From positions 1-45,077 of the forward strand of contig JAVIYP010000021.1 of the NCBI GenBank assembly GCA_031323845.1: DNA of 45,077 nt. The letters are read 5' to 3'. The position numbers and the translations under genes are program-made. The notes beneath the pieces were generated by a model, which made no database searches, was not told the origin of the DNA, and saw nothing but the letters and a program-made list of their open reading frames with translations. The DNA comes from PUPG01 sp031323845. GTDB lineage: Bacteria > Bacteroidota > Bacteroidia > Bacteroidales > UBA7960. Below, piece after piece: positions 8,173-17,046 of the stretch. The stretch's first letter is position 1. Each line of letters starts with the position of its first letter.

Positions 8173-10148
8173 ATCACATCAACAAGGTATTGGTTGCCAA
8201 CCGGGGAGAGATTGCCATCAGGATTTTTGAAAGCCTTCATCAGATGGGAATATGCACGGTGGCGGTTTATTCTGAAACAGACGCAGGGGCACCGCACAGC
8301 CGTATTGCCGCTGAACGTTATTTGCTGAAAGGCAATAAACTCTCCGACACCTACCTGAACATTGAGCAGTTGGTGAACATAGCCCTTAAGAGTGATGCTG
8401 ATGCCATACACCCCGGTTACGGTTTTCTCTCGGAAAACCCTGATTTTGCAAAAGCAGTCACAGAGGCAGGACTGACTTTTATCGGACCTTCTGAAGAAGC
8501 CATTCGCCTGATGGGAAATAAAAAGCAAGCCAGGGAAATAGCAGCAGATCTTGGCATTCCTGTCATTGAAGGCGCCACGGGTGATATTAATGAACTGTTG
8601 AAAAAAAGCGGTGAACTGGGGTATCCGGTACTGGTAAAGGCAGCCGCCGGAGGGGGAGGTAAAGGAATGCGGATTGCCGGCAACGAACATGAACTTCATG
8701 AGGTTCTGGAGACAACACAAAGAGAGGCGCTGAATTATTTCGGTAACGGTGATGTATATATTGAAAAATACCTGCCTTCACCCAGGCATATCGAAGTGCA
8801 GATCCTGGCTGATCAACAGGGCAACGTACTCAGCCTTTTTGAAAGGGAGTGTTCCCTTCAGAGGAGGCATCAGAAAATAATTGAAGAGGCACCGGCGCCA
8901 AACATCAGCAGCAGGCTCCGCAAAGACATCACCGCTGCGGCCAAGAAACTTGCGGAACATATCAACTACCATAGTGCGGGTACCGTTGAGTTCCTGGTAC
9001 AGGAAGACAGCTTCTTTTTTCTAGAAATGAATACACGTATTCAGGTAGAACATCCGGTAACGGAAATGATCACCGGACTTGACCTTGTCAAGGAACAGGT
9101 GCATATTGCAACCGGAAGGCCTCTTCCCTACCGGCAGCATGAGATCAGCATGAATGGCCATGCCATTGAAGCGAGAATTTATGCGGAAGACCCTGACAAT
9201 GGCTTCCTGCCATCTCCCGGCAAGGTGCTCCTCAACATACCCCCTGAAGGCAAACGATTACGTATCGACAGCAGTCTGGATGGCCCGGGAGAGATCAGCA
9301 GCATGTTCGACCCAATGGTCAGCAAGCTCATCTTTCATGCCAACAGCAGGGAAACCGCCAGGAAAAAGATCATACAGCACCTGAAAGATTATGTGATCAT
9401 TGGGGTGAAAACCAACATCAGCTTTTTGATTGATGTTCTGTCTTCAGAGGCTTTTGCCGGGGGGAACATACATACCAGGCTTATTGAAAATACTAAGCTT
9501 ACCAGAAGCACAAGTCACACAACAAAGAACTACAGGCAGTTTCTGGCGATGGCATATCAGTTTATCTACACCGGAAATGCAACACAGCCGGGCAACACCT
9601 GGAAGCATATCGGACACTGGCGCCTGTTGCCTGACGCGCAATTGCAGGTTGACGGCGAAAGCATAACCCAGGGATACAATTATCATACGCCCTATGAGAT
9701 GAGCATAGTGGAAAACGGCCAGCACAGGGTATTCAGACTGTTGCACAAAGATGAGCACAGCATGCATATTGAAGTGGACGGGACAAAGCATGCGCTGTAC
9801 TACCTTGCCATCAACGGTGAGGTCATGTTTCAGTATGAAGGTGTTACCAGCAAGGTAAACCCGCAAAAGCATCTTGGCCGGGACGCTCTTACAGAGATCA
9901 ATGAAAACCCAGAGCTTGAAGGCGAAAGTCTTGTCAGGGCACCCATGCACGGCACCGTTATTAAAGTATTCGTCAATGCTGGCGACGCCGTGAACAAAGG
10001 CGACACACTGCTGATCCTGGAGTCGATGAAAATGGAGAATAAAATTACATCAACGGCAAAGGCGTATGTAAAAAAAGTAGACGTGTCAGCAGGTGATATG
10101 GTTGCCAACAACACTCTGCTTGTCCATCTTTCCAACAAACTCGTATAA
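8148..10148 (+). CDS. mccA: Methylcrotonyl-CoA carboxylase, biotin carboxylase/BCCP (alpha) subunit
   Basis: 666 residues. The biotin carboxylase half (about 1-450) has VLVANRGEIAIRI, an ATP-grasp glycine loop (AAAGGGGKGMRIA), and EMNTRIQVEHPVTE. A middle region (about 460-590) links it to a C-terminal biotinyl domain with ESMKMENK; the biotin-accepting lysine is K628. The common form is AMKM; here it is SMKM. The enzyme carboxylates its own biotin using ATP and bicarbonate, and MccB uses the product. The ATG at 8148 lies inside the liuC gene and is followed within 14 codons by the conserved KVLVANRGE, so it is well placed. Confidence 0.88.
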   Translation: MGQKTYNINHINKVLVANRGEIAIRIFESLHQMGICTVAVYSETDAGAPHSRIAAERYLLKGNKLSDTYLNIEQLVNIALKSDADAIHPGYGFLSENPDFAKAVTEAGLTFIGPSEEAIRLMGNKKQAREIAADLGIPVIEGATGDINELLKKSGELGYPVLVKAAAGGGGKGMRIAGNEHELHEVLETTQREALNYFGNGDVYIEKYLPSPRHIEVQILADQQGNVLSLFERECSLQRRHQKIIEEAPAPNISSRLRKDITAAAKKLAEHINYHSAGTVEFLVQEDSFFFLEMNTRIQVEHPVTEMITGLDLVKEQVHIATGRPLPYRQHEISMNGHAIEARIYAEDPDNGFLPSPGKVLLNIPPEGKRLRIDSSLDGPGEISSMFDPMVSKLIFHANSRETARKKIIQHLKDYVIIGVKTNISFLIDVLSSEAFAGGNIHTRLIENTKLTRSTSHTTKNYRQFLAMAYQFIYTGNATQPGNTWKHIGHWRLLPDAQLQVDGESITQGYNYHTPYEMSIVENGQHRVFRLLHKDEHSMHIEVDGTKHALYYLAINGEVMFQYEGVTSKVNPQKHLGRDALTEINENPELEGESLVRAPMHGTVIKVFVNAGDAVNKGDTLLILESMKMENKITSTAKAYVKKVDVSAGDMVANNTLLVHLSNKLV

Positions 10149-10200
10149 GTAGTTTACTTCCCAATAAAGAAATTTTTATACTTTTACAGAACCGAAACAT

Positions 10201-10208
10201 TAGTTTTG
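10201..10208 (+). promoter_or_regulatory. Candidate -7 box upstream of acyl-CoA dehydrogenase gene
   Basis: TAGTTTTG matches TAnnTTTG and lies about 38 bp before the ATG at 10247, in the 98-bp A/T-rich gap after mccA. No clear -33 element. It could be an internal promoter for the dehydrogenase and the mevalonate genes. Confidence 0.35.
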
Positions 10209-10246
10209 TTGTTTATCGTCATATGTTTTTTCTTAATTGATTATTG

Positions 10247-11398
10247 ATGACAACCAGTCCAGTATTAACAGAAGCCCACGAAGAGCTTAGGAATAAGGTG
10301 CGGGCATTTGCAGAGAACGAGGTGCTTCCTGTTGCTGCACAGTTAGATGAAGGTGAAATTTTTTCCACAGAGCTCACGGCCCGTATGGGTGAGATGGGCT
10401 TTTTTGGAATTCAGGCCCCAAAGGAGTATGGCGGTCAGGCCTTAGACACACTGTCTTATATTATTATTGTCGAAGAGCTGGCCAGGGTCGACAGTTCTCA
10501 GGCAGCCACGGTAGCTGCTGTAAACTCACTGGGGATTGCTCCCATCCTGAAATACGGAACAGAAGAACAAAAAAAGCGTTTTATACCGCCGCTATGCACC
10601 GGAAAAATGACCTGGGCATTTGGTCTCACTGAAGAAAATGCCGGTTCGGACGCCATGGGTTCCGAAACCACGGCGCGGCTTGAAAACGGTTACTGGGTAA
10701 TTAACGGGGAAAAAATGCACATCACCAACTCGGCATCCGAAATATCCGGGGGGGTTACTCTGCAGGCCGTGACGGGAGAACTCAAAGGAAGAAAGCAGCT
10801 ATCAGCCATCATTGTTGAACGTGGCACCCCGGGTTTTACGACTGAACGCATGACCGGAAAAATGATGTGGCGCGCAAGCGATACCGGCAGGCTCTTCTTC
10901 AACAACTGCAAAGTGCCCGCCGAAAATATACTTGGCGAGCCGGGGCAGGGTGGCCGCATTATGCTCAACACACTCGATTCAGGCAGGCTGTCGATTGCCG
11001 CCCTAGGGTTAGGTTTGGCGCGCGGGGCCATGGAGGCTTCCGTCAGGCATGCCCAGAACAGGGTCCAGTTCGGAAAACCGATTTCAAAGTTCCAGGCTGT
11101 AAGCTTCAAGCTTGCCGACATGGACATGAAAATTGAACTGGCAAAAAACACCTTGTACAATGCTTGCTGGCGTAAGGAAAACAACATGCAGTTTGCAAGA
11201 GAGGCTGCCATATCCAAGTTATATACCTCGGAAATTGCCCGTGAAATTGCCGATGAAGCCGTACAGATCCATGGCGCTACCGGCCTCTTCAAGCCCCACC
11301 AGATCGAAAGATTTTACCGCGACCAGCGACTGTTGCAGATCGGCGAGGGCACCTCAGAAATACTTCGTCTGGTAATCAGCAGATACCTCGGGCTGTAA
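10247..11398 (+). CDS. Acyl-CoA dehydrogenase (short/branched-chain type)
   Basis: 383 residues from ATG 10247; an upstream TTG at 10244 adds one residue. It is an FAD-dependent acyl-CoA dehydrogenase with FGLTEENAGSDA (flavin/substrate loop), the HAQNRVQFGKPI helix region and a C-terminal IGEGTSEILRL. The catalytic glutamate is near residue 367 in the EGT motif, as in butyryl-/short-chain dehydrogenases. Isovaleryl-CoA dehydrogenases normally carry the base in a different helix (LDLER region); here that segment reads LDSGR. Context (leucine catabolism) suggests isovaleryl-CoA to 3-methylcrotonyl-CoA, but butyryl-, isobutyryl- or 2-methylbutyryl-CoA are real alternatives. Confidence 0.8.
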   Translation: MTTSPVLTEAHEELRNKVRAFAENEVLPVAAQLDEGEIFSTELTARMGEMGFFGIQAPKEYGGQALDTLSYIIIVEELARVDSSQAATVAAVNSLGIAPILKYGTEEQKKRFIPPLCTGKMTWAFGLTEENAGSDAMGSETTARLENGYWVINGEKMHITNSASEISGGVTLQAVTGELKGRKQLSAIIVERGTPGFTTERMTGKMMWRASDTGRLFFNNCKVPAENILGEPGQGGRIMLNTLDSGRLSIAALGLGLARGAMEASVRHAQNRVQFGKPISKFQAVSFKLADMDMKIELAKNTLYNACWRKENNMQFAREAAISKLYTSEIAREIADEAVQIHGATGLFKPHQIERFYRDQRLLQIGEGTSEILRLVISRYLGL

Positions 11399-11417
11399 TA
11401 CCCCGAAACACCCCGAT

Positions 11418-11445
11418 TTCTGAAAGGGCACTGGCCCTTTCAGAA
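11418..11445 (+). other. Perfect 12-bp hairpin between leucine and mevalonate blocks
   Basis: Arms at 11418-11429 (TTCTGAAAGGGC) and 11434-11445 are exact reverse complements around a 4-nt ACTG loop. No T-tract follows (the next bases are GAGGCAGATAG), so a classical Rho-independent terminator is unlikely. It sits 19 bp after the dehydrogenase stop and 31 bp before the isomerase start. It could be an RNA processing or stability element that sets different expression of the two halves. Confidence 0.7.
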
Positions 11446-11476
11446 GAGGCAGATAGTAACCAGTCAACCAGCCCCC

Positions 11477-12478
11477 ATGGAAGAAAGGAAAAAAGATCAT
11501 ATTGCCCTGGCTTTTGAATCACAAACCCCCGGTGCAACCCTGGATCAGCGGTTCATTTATGAACCCATGCTCAGTGCTCACCCTGATAGCAAAAGCGTTC
11601 CCGAAACTGACTTTCATGGCAAGATGCAAAAACTGCCTCTCTGGGTGTCGAGCATGACCGGCGGAACACAGCTCGCAGGCACCATTAACCGGAACCTTGC
11701 CCGTGCGTGCCAAGAATTCGGCATGGGAATGGGGCTCGGGTCCTGCCGCATCATCCTTGATGATGACAAACACCTTCCGGATTTTGACATGCGAAGCATC
11801 ATCGGTGACGACCTACCCTTATGGGCAAACCTGGGCATTAACCAGGTGGAGACGCTGTTGCTGAACAAAGAGGCCGGCAAGATCACCAAGCTGCTGGAAA
11901 AACTTCGTGCCGACGGACTGATTATCCATGTTAACCCTCTCCAGGAATGGTTTCAGCCTGAAGGTGACCGGCTGCTGCGACCGGCCATCGACTCCGTCAC
12001 AGAATTGCTTGATCAGGCTGACTTTCCTGTAATGGTCAAAGAGGTTGGACAGGGCATGGGTTACGAAAGCCTGAGGGCGCTGCTCAAACTGCCACTGACA
12101 GCCATCGAATTCGGAGCATTCGGCGGAACCAATTTCGCTAAAGTGGAACTTCTCAGAAATAACGAGCAACCCGCCGAACTGTTTGAACCTCTCTCATTCA
12201 TCGGACACGATGCATACCAAATGCTGGAAGCCGTCAATACCATTGCTGAACAGGAAGCGGAAAGCATACAATGCAAACAACTCATCATTTCCGGCGGTAT
12301 TAAATCGTTCCTGGATGGATATTACCTGATAAAAAAGTCGAAAATACCTGCCATTTACGGACAAGCCTCCACCTTTCTGAAGTATGCCAGAGAAGACTAT
12401 CAGCCGCTGCAGGAATTTGTAAAACACCAGATCCGGGGATTGCAAATGGCTTATGCTTTTCTCAGGATAAGAGCTTAA
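11477..12478 (+). CDS. fni: Type 2 isopentenyl-diphosphate delta-isomerase
   Basis: 333-residue FMN-dependent TIM-barrel enzyme interconverting IPP and DMAPP. Visible family features: ERKKDHI at the N-terminus, SSMTGGT, GMGLGSCR, HVNPLQEWFQPEGD, KEVGQGMGYES and GAFGGTNFAKVELLR, and near the C-terminus ISGGIKS for phosphate binding. It is the first gene of the mevalonate block and is followed 34 bp later by HMG-CoA reductase. The 3' end and gap contain an 11-bp direct repeat (CTCAGGATAAG at 12461 and 12490). Confidence 0.9.
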   Translation: MEERKKDHIALAFESQTPGATLDQRFIYEPMLSAHPDSKSVPETDFHGKMQKLPLWVSSMTGGTQLAGTINRNLARACQEFGMGMGLGSCRIILDDDKHLPDFDMRSIIGDDLPLWANLGINQVETLLLNKEAGKITKLLEKLRADGLIIHVNPLQEWFQPEGDRLLRPAIDSVTELLDQADFPVMVKEVGQGMGYESLRALLKLPLTAIEFGAFGGTNFAKVELLRNNEQPAELFEPLSFIGHDAYQMLEAVNTIAEQEAESIQCKQLIISGGIKSFLDGYYLIKKSKIPAIYGQASTFLKYAREDYQPLQEFVKHQIRGLQMAYAFLRIRA

Positions 12479-12512
12479 GCGATGCTGCGCTCAGGATAAG
12501 CCTCAACCATTA

Positions 12513-13835
12513 ATGATCATGAATGTGCGCCAGGAAATCATCAAAGGGTTTTCAAAAAAAACAACCAGGGAGAAGCTTGAACTGGTGAGCCGGTTCTTTG
12601 ATGACCCTGAGAAAGCCGTACAGCTGCTCAACTCTTTCATATACCGGGATGAAGACATTCAGGCCATTTTGTCTCAGATCAGTGAAAACACCATTTCCAA
12701 CTATCCCCTGCCCTATAATGTAGCACCAAACTTTCTCATTAACGGGAACATCTATATGATTCCCCTGGTTACAGAAGAAAGCTCTGTGGTTGCCGCGGCC
12801 TCTGCTGCAGCCCGTTTCTGGGCCGAAAGAGGGGGGTTCAGGGCAAAAGTGCTCAGCAATCAGAAAAACGGACAGGTGCATTTTTTATATACAGGCGACA
12901 GGCAAAAGCTTGCCTCAGCCATGCCTGAGATCAAACAGTTTTTATTGGAGCACCTCAAGCCGGTTACCTCCAATATGGAGGCACGCGGCGGAGGCATCCT
13001 CGATATCGGGCTCAGGGATCTCACTCAGGAAATAGCGCATTATTTTCAATTGCACCTGGCTTTTAACACGATGGATGCCATGGGTGCAAACTTCATCAAC
13101 TCCTGCCTCGAAGCCTGCGCTGAAGGTCTTAGGCTTTGGCTTGATTCACAGGAAGGCTTCAGCCCGGATGATTTTGATCCCGTAATGTCCATCCTTTCCA
13201 ATTACAACGATAAATGCCTGGTTGAAGCGTCCGTAAGTTGTGCTGTAAAAGACCTTGAAGGTGCTGCGGGTCCCATGCCGGCCGGGGAGTTTGCCAGCCG
13301 CTTTGCACTGGCCGTTAAGATGGCCGACACAGATGTGTCGCGTGCAACCACCCACAACAAAGGCATTATGAACGGTGTGGACGCCGTTATACTGGCTACC
13401 GGAAATGACTTCAGGGCCATTGAGGCCGGTGCGCATGCCTGGGCGGCACGCAGCGGGAGGTACCGTTCACTTAGTGACGTCAGCATTGACGACGGAATTT
13501 TTTCGTTCAGACTGACCATGCCTATGGCCCTCGGAAGCGTTGGAGGACTTACCGGCATCCATCCGCTGGCGGCCCTTTCCTTGCAGATGCTCGGCAATCC
13601 TGGTGCCAACGAGCTGATGATGATCGCTGCCGCAGCAGGACTGGCGAACAATTACGCCGCCGTCAAGTCACTCACCACCACAGGAATACAGGCAGGACAC
13701 ATGCGCATGCACCTTTCAAACATCATCATGCAACTCAATGCCACCCCAGGGGAGGCAGCCAGAATTAAAGACCATTTCAAAGACAAAAAAATCTCACACC
13801 AGGCTGTGTCATCTTACCTGCAGTCAATAAGATGA
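12513..13835 (+). CDS. mvaA: Hydroxymethylglutaryl-CoA reductase, class II
   Basis: 440 residues, soluble and without membrane anchor. Catalytic residues: Glu88/Glu89 in TEESSVVAAAS, K283 in HNKGIMNG, D299 in ATGNDFRAIEAGAH and H396 in GHMRMHL. The spacing K283-D299 equals that of the Pseudomonas mevalonii enzyme, and DAMGAN at 188-193 is the class II nucleotide/substrate motif. Class II enzymes interconvert HMG-CoA and mevalonate and can be biosynthetic or degradative. The downstream kinases and decarboxylase argue for the biosynthetic direction here. Whether NADH or NADPH is used cannot be told from motifs. The ATG at 12513 is followed three codons later by another ATG. Confidence 0.9.
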   Translation: MIMNVRQEIIKGFSKKTTREKLELVSRFFDDPEKAVQLLNSFIYRDEDIQAILSQISENTISNYPLPYNVAPNFLINGNIYMIPLVTEESSVVAAASAAARFWAERGGFRAKVLSNQKNGQVHFLYTGDRQKLASAMPEIKQFLLEHLKPVTSNMEARGGGILDIGLRDLTQEIAHYFQLHLAFNTMDAMGANFINSCLEACAEGLRLWLDSQEGFSPDDFDPVMSILSNYNDKCLVEASVSCAVKDLEGAAGPMPAGEFASRFALAVKMADTDVSRATTHNKGIMNGVDAVILATGNDFRAIEAGAHAWAARSGRYRSLSDVSIDDGIFSFRLTMPMALGSVGGLTGIHPLAALSLQMLGNPGANELMMIAAAAGLANNYAAVKSLTTTGIQAGHMRMHLSNIIMQLNATPGEAARIKDHFKDKKISHQAVSSYLQSIR

Positions 13836-13870
13836 CCTTTAGTGCGACTCATTCATGACGCATCATAAAC

Positions 13871-14872
13871 ATGAAGCATTTTACTGAGCATAAGGTCGGT
13901 CAGCAGAAAGAAACGCCCTCAGAAAAGCATTTCCGGGCCAATGCGAAGCTTATGATCAGCGGAGAATACCTCGTCCTGGCAGGAGCGAAAGCCCTGGCCA
14001 TGCCAGTAGGCTACCATCAGTCGCTGATCGTTAAGCCGGCCGGAAATGGTAGTCCCCCGCTACGGTGGCGCTCTTTTATTCAAGGGTCGCCATGGCTTGA
14101 TATATCCTTTGAAGGCGCTCACCTGGAAGTTAAAGGCGCACCATCGTCAAAAACTGAAAACGCAGTGCATTTCGGGTATTTGAGGAAGGTGTTGATGGCT
14201 GCACGATCCTTAAATCCTGTTTTTCTTGCGGGAAATGAATGCTGGGATGCCCAAAGCGACATCAGTTTCAACATTTCCTGGGGGCTTGGCAGCAGTTCGT
14301 CGCTGATCTCAAATATAGCCGACTGGGCCGGGGTAAACCCGTACGCTCTGTTGTTCAGCATTTCTTCCGGATCGGGCTACGATGTCGCCTGCGCCCGCAG
14401 CGACACCCCCATTCTTTATACGTTCAAAGGACGGAAGCAGGACCCGGCGGTAGAGGCTGTTCACTTCAACCCCCCGTTTTCCGACCAGCTCTATTTTGTT
14501 TACCGGGGAAAAAAACAAAGCAGCGAACAAAGCCTCAGGGATTTTCGGGCCGAAAAGGTCAAGCCCGAAGATGTGGCGCTCATTTCCGGCCTTTCCGGGA
14601 ACATGGCCTCCGCATCAAATCTGAAAGACTTCCAGGAGATGATCAGGGAGCATGAAAACCTTATCTCAGCTTACATTCAGCAGACTCCTGTAAAAAAAAT
14701 GCTGTTCGATGAGTTCCCGGGTGAGGTAAAATCACTAGGGGCCTGGGGCGGTGACTTTATGCTGGCAGCATCAGCCGTTGCACCGGATGAGATTATTGCC
14801 TATTTTAGCCAAAAGGGATTTGGAACGGTCATCCCGTTCCGGAACATGATGATCCACAAAAAGAATTACTAA
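13871..14872 (+). CDS. GYDIA-family GHMP kinase (candidate phosphomevalonate kinase)
   Basis: 333 residues with GHMP kinase organisation: ANAKLMISGEYLVLAGAKALAMPV near the N-terminus, an ATP loop WGLGSSSSLIS, then GSGYDVACARSDTPILY, and a C-terminal GAWGGDFML. The GYD-(I/V)-A motif marks a kinase family I associate with Bacteroidota mevalonate clusters. Because mevalonate kinase and the decarboxylase are identified separately, this gene is the candidate for the missing phosphomevalonate kinase. That is inference from position. The stop codon overlaps the start of mvaD by one base (TAATG), indicating coupling. Confidence 0.75.
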   Translation: MKHFTEHKVGQQKETPSEKHFRANAKLMISGEYLVLAGAKALAMPVGYHQSLIVKPAGNGSPPLRWRSFIQGSPWLDISFEGAHLEVKGAPSSKTENAVHFGYLRKVLMAARSLNPVFLAGNECWDAQSDISFNISWGLGSSSSLISNIADWAGVNPYALLFSISSGSGYDVACARSDTPILYTFKGRKQDPAVEAVHFNPPFSDQLYFVYRGKKQSSEQSLRDFRAEKVKPEDVALISGLSGNMASASNLKDFQEMIREHENLISAYIQQTPVKKMLFDEFPGEVKSLGAWGGDFMLAASAVAPDEIIAYFSQKGFGTVIPFRNMMIHKKNY

Positions 14873-15954
14873 TGACGAATCCAACTGTTGACATCATAAA
14901 CAGCAAAGCGGCAGGAAGGGTTTGCTGGGAAAGCCCTGCAAACATAGCCCTGATAAAATACTGGGGTAAACTCCACGAACAAATCCCCATGAACCCAAGC
15001 ATCAGTTTTGTTTTGCGCGACAGTGTGGTAAAAATATGTTTGGATTACGACATTGACCCCGGCAGGAGCTTTGGCCTTAACAGCTTCCAGCTCAACGGCA
15101 CAGAGAATGAAGTCTTTTCAAAGCGCATTGAAAGCTATCTTAAAAGGCTGCAATCCTTGTTCCCTTTTCTGAAGCACACCCGTCTGAGAATAGAAAGTCA
15201 CAGCACCTTTCCACATTCAGCGGGCATAGCCTCCTCAGCTGCCGCATTCAGTGCACTGGCCCTGTGTATTTGCAGTGTGGAATCGAAGTTACAGGGTGGC
15301 ATACACGACGAAAAATTTTACAGCAAGGCGTCTTTCATGGCCCGTTTGGGCAGCGGAAGTGCCTGCCGCTCACTATACAGCGGCATGGTGCTGTGGGGTG
15401 CCAGCGATAAAATCCCCTACTCATCTGACGAATATGCCATCAGGCTTGACGATGCGCGTATTCACCCACTTTTCATGACATTGAAGGATGCCGTACTCAT
15501 TGCCGACGACAGCAAAAAGGAGGTCAGCAGCTCCCAGGGTCATGCCCTGATGGAACACCATCCATACCGCCAGGAGCGCATCATGCAATCCAGGTCCAAT
15601 TTAAGCAAATTGTTGCTGGCGATGGCCGGGGGCAACACCAGCCTCTTTGCTGAAGTTGTTGAAAACGAAGCCCTTAGCCTGCACGGCCTGATGATGTCGT
15701 CAAACCCACCCTACATACTGATGAAACCCAGCACCATCAGTATGATGGAGAAGATCAGGTTGTTCCGCAAAGAAAATGAAACGGATATTTGCTTTACACT
15801 GGACGCAGGTCCGAACATTCACCTGCTCTATTTTGAAAAGGATGCAGCCATTGTCACCCGGTTTATTCGTGAAGAGCTCGCTCCCCTGTGCCGTAACGGC
15901 CGGTGGATCAATGATGCCATGGGCGACGGGCCGAAATGTCTGATATCAGAATAA
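14872..15954 (+). CDS. mvaD: Diphosphomevalonate decarboxylase
   Basis: 360-residue GHMP-fold enzyme converting mevalonate 5-diphosphate to IPP with ATP. Diagnostic motifs: ANIALIKYWGK, NPSISFVLRDS, HSAGIASSAAAFSALAL, ARLGSGSACRS and FTLDAGPNIHLLY. All match this family more closely than the other GHMP kinases. It sits between the two kinases of the pathway with no spacer on the left and 3 bp on the right. The length is slightly above the usual 320-340 because of a longer segment after the N-terminal strand. Confidence 0.92.
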   Translation: MTNPTVDIINSKAAGRVCWESPANIALIKYWGKLHEQIPMNPSISFVLRDSVVKICLDYDIDPGRSFGLNSFQLNGTENEVFSKRIESYLKRLQSLFPFLKHTRLRIESHSTFPHSAGIASSAAAFSALALCICSVESKLQGGIHDEKFYSKASFMARLGSGSACRSLYSGMVLWGASDKIPYSSDEYAIRLDDARIHPLFMTLKDAVLIADDSKKEVSSSQGHALMEHHPYRQERIMQSRSNLSKLLLAMAGGNTSLFAEVVENEALSLHGLMMSSNPPYILMKPSTISMMEKIRLFRKENETDICFTLDAGPNIHLLYFEKDAAIVTRFIREELAPLCRNGRWINDAMGDGPKCLISE

Positions 15955-15957
15955 TCC

Positions 15958-16908
15958 ATGAAGGAACCCGCAAAGAGATACCACGCCAAGCTCCTGCTTT
16001 TTGGCGAATACAGCCTGATGGTTGGGTCAGGGGCGCTCAGTATCCCCTTTCGCAGGATGGAAGCACGGCTGCTTTTCCCGGCATCAGGCATGTCGGAAGC
16101 TGAGCTGCGCACTGCCCATAACTCGAACATACAACTGCGTTCCTATCTGTATTTTCTTGCCGATTTGAGCAAGGAATGGTCCGGCGGTTTTGATATTGAC
16201 CGGATGCATTCCGACCTGGACCGCGGGCTTTACCTGCAGTCAAACATTCCCTCAGGCTATGGCCTGGGCAGTTCAGGCGTGCTTGTGGCCGCCGTATTTG
16301 ACCGGTTCGCCTTGGATAAACCCGCCAGGCATCAGTTGCAGCATCCTGAAGCGCTGAACACCCTGAAAACAACTTTTGCCCGCATGGAAAATTTTTTCCA
16401 CGGCAGCAGCTCAGGCCTCGATCCCCTGATCAGCTTTCTTGACGAGGCTTTGCTGATCGGAAATGACAACCGGCTTGCCCTCCTTCCTGACCCTCTGCAA
16501 CTTGCCTGTGCCAAAGGAGGGTTTTTTCTGCTGGATACCCGCCTGTCACGTAATACAGCGCCACTGGTCGCATCCTTCAAAGAGAACTATAAAAAAAGCG
16601 CGTTTCGAAAAATATTCCAGGAATCCTACATCCCAGCCAACAACAAGTGCATTGACGCTCTGCTGGAAAACAGCGACAGACTCCCCGAAACCATGCACAG
16701 TTTGTCTGACCTGCAACTGCGCTACTTCAGGGAAATGATTCCCGAAGCCTATCACGCCACCTGGACCGACGGTTTGTCGTCAGGCGTCTTCAGCCTGAAA
16801 CTGTGCGGTGCAGGCGGAGGAGGATACCTGCTGGGTTTTACCGAAAACCTGCAACTTCTTGCACAAAAACTCCACAGGTGGGAAGATCGTATATTCGTCC
16901 TTGATTGA
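15958..16908 (+). CDS. mvk: Mevalonate kinase (GHMP kinase)
   Basis: 316 residues. Starts with HAKLLLFGEYSLMVGSGALSIP, typical of mevalonate kinase-like GHMP enzymes. The ATP loop is NIPSGYGLGSSGVLVAA, the segment HGSSSGLDPLISF is where mevalonate kinases carry their catalytic aspartate, and the C-terminal glycine motif is LCGAGGGGYLLGF. It phosphorylates mevalonate at C5. It is the last gene of the mevalonate block; a 138-bp gap with a new promoter box follows. Which of the two kinases in this cluster acts on mevalonate and which on phosphomevalonate rests on motif resemblance only. Confidence 0.82.
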   Translation: MKEPAKRYHAKLLLFGEYSLMVGSGALSIPFRRMEARLLFPASGMSEAELRTAHNSNIQLRSYLYFLADLSKEWSGGFDIDRMHSDLDRGLYLQSNIPSGYGLGSSGVLVAAVFDRFALDKPARHQLQHPEALNTLKTTFARMENFFHGSSSGLDPLISFLDEALLIGNDNRLALLPDPLQLACAKGGFFLLDTRLSRNTAPLVASFKENYKKSAFRKIFQESYIPANNKCIDALLENSDRLPETMHSLSDLQLRYFREMIPEAYHATWTDGLSSGVFSLKLCGAGGGGYLLGFTENLQLLAQKLHRWEDRIFVLD

Positions 16909-17011
16909 ATACCGGAACATGATGCCTGAACACCAACATCGCCTGAACGGAAGGGCATAAATAATTGTATGAACCACCCAAAAGCAAGGGTGAGTGTACG
17001 GTCTTATTGAT

Positions 17012-17019
17012 TAACTTTG
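17012..17019 (+). promoter_or_regulatory. Candidate -7 box before ygjV-like gene
   Basis: TAACTTTG matches TAnnTTTG and lies 27 bp before the ATG at 17047, in the gap after the mevalonate kinase gene. No clear -33 box. Confidence 0.4.
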
Positions 17020-17046
17020 CAGAGATAGCAGTAAAATTTTAATATT

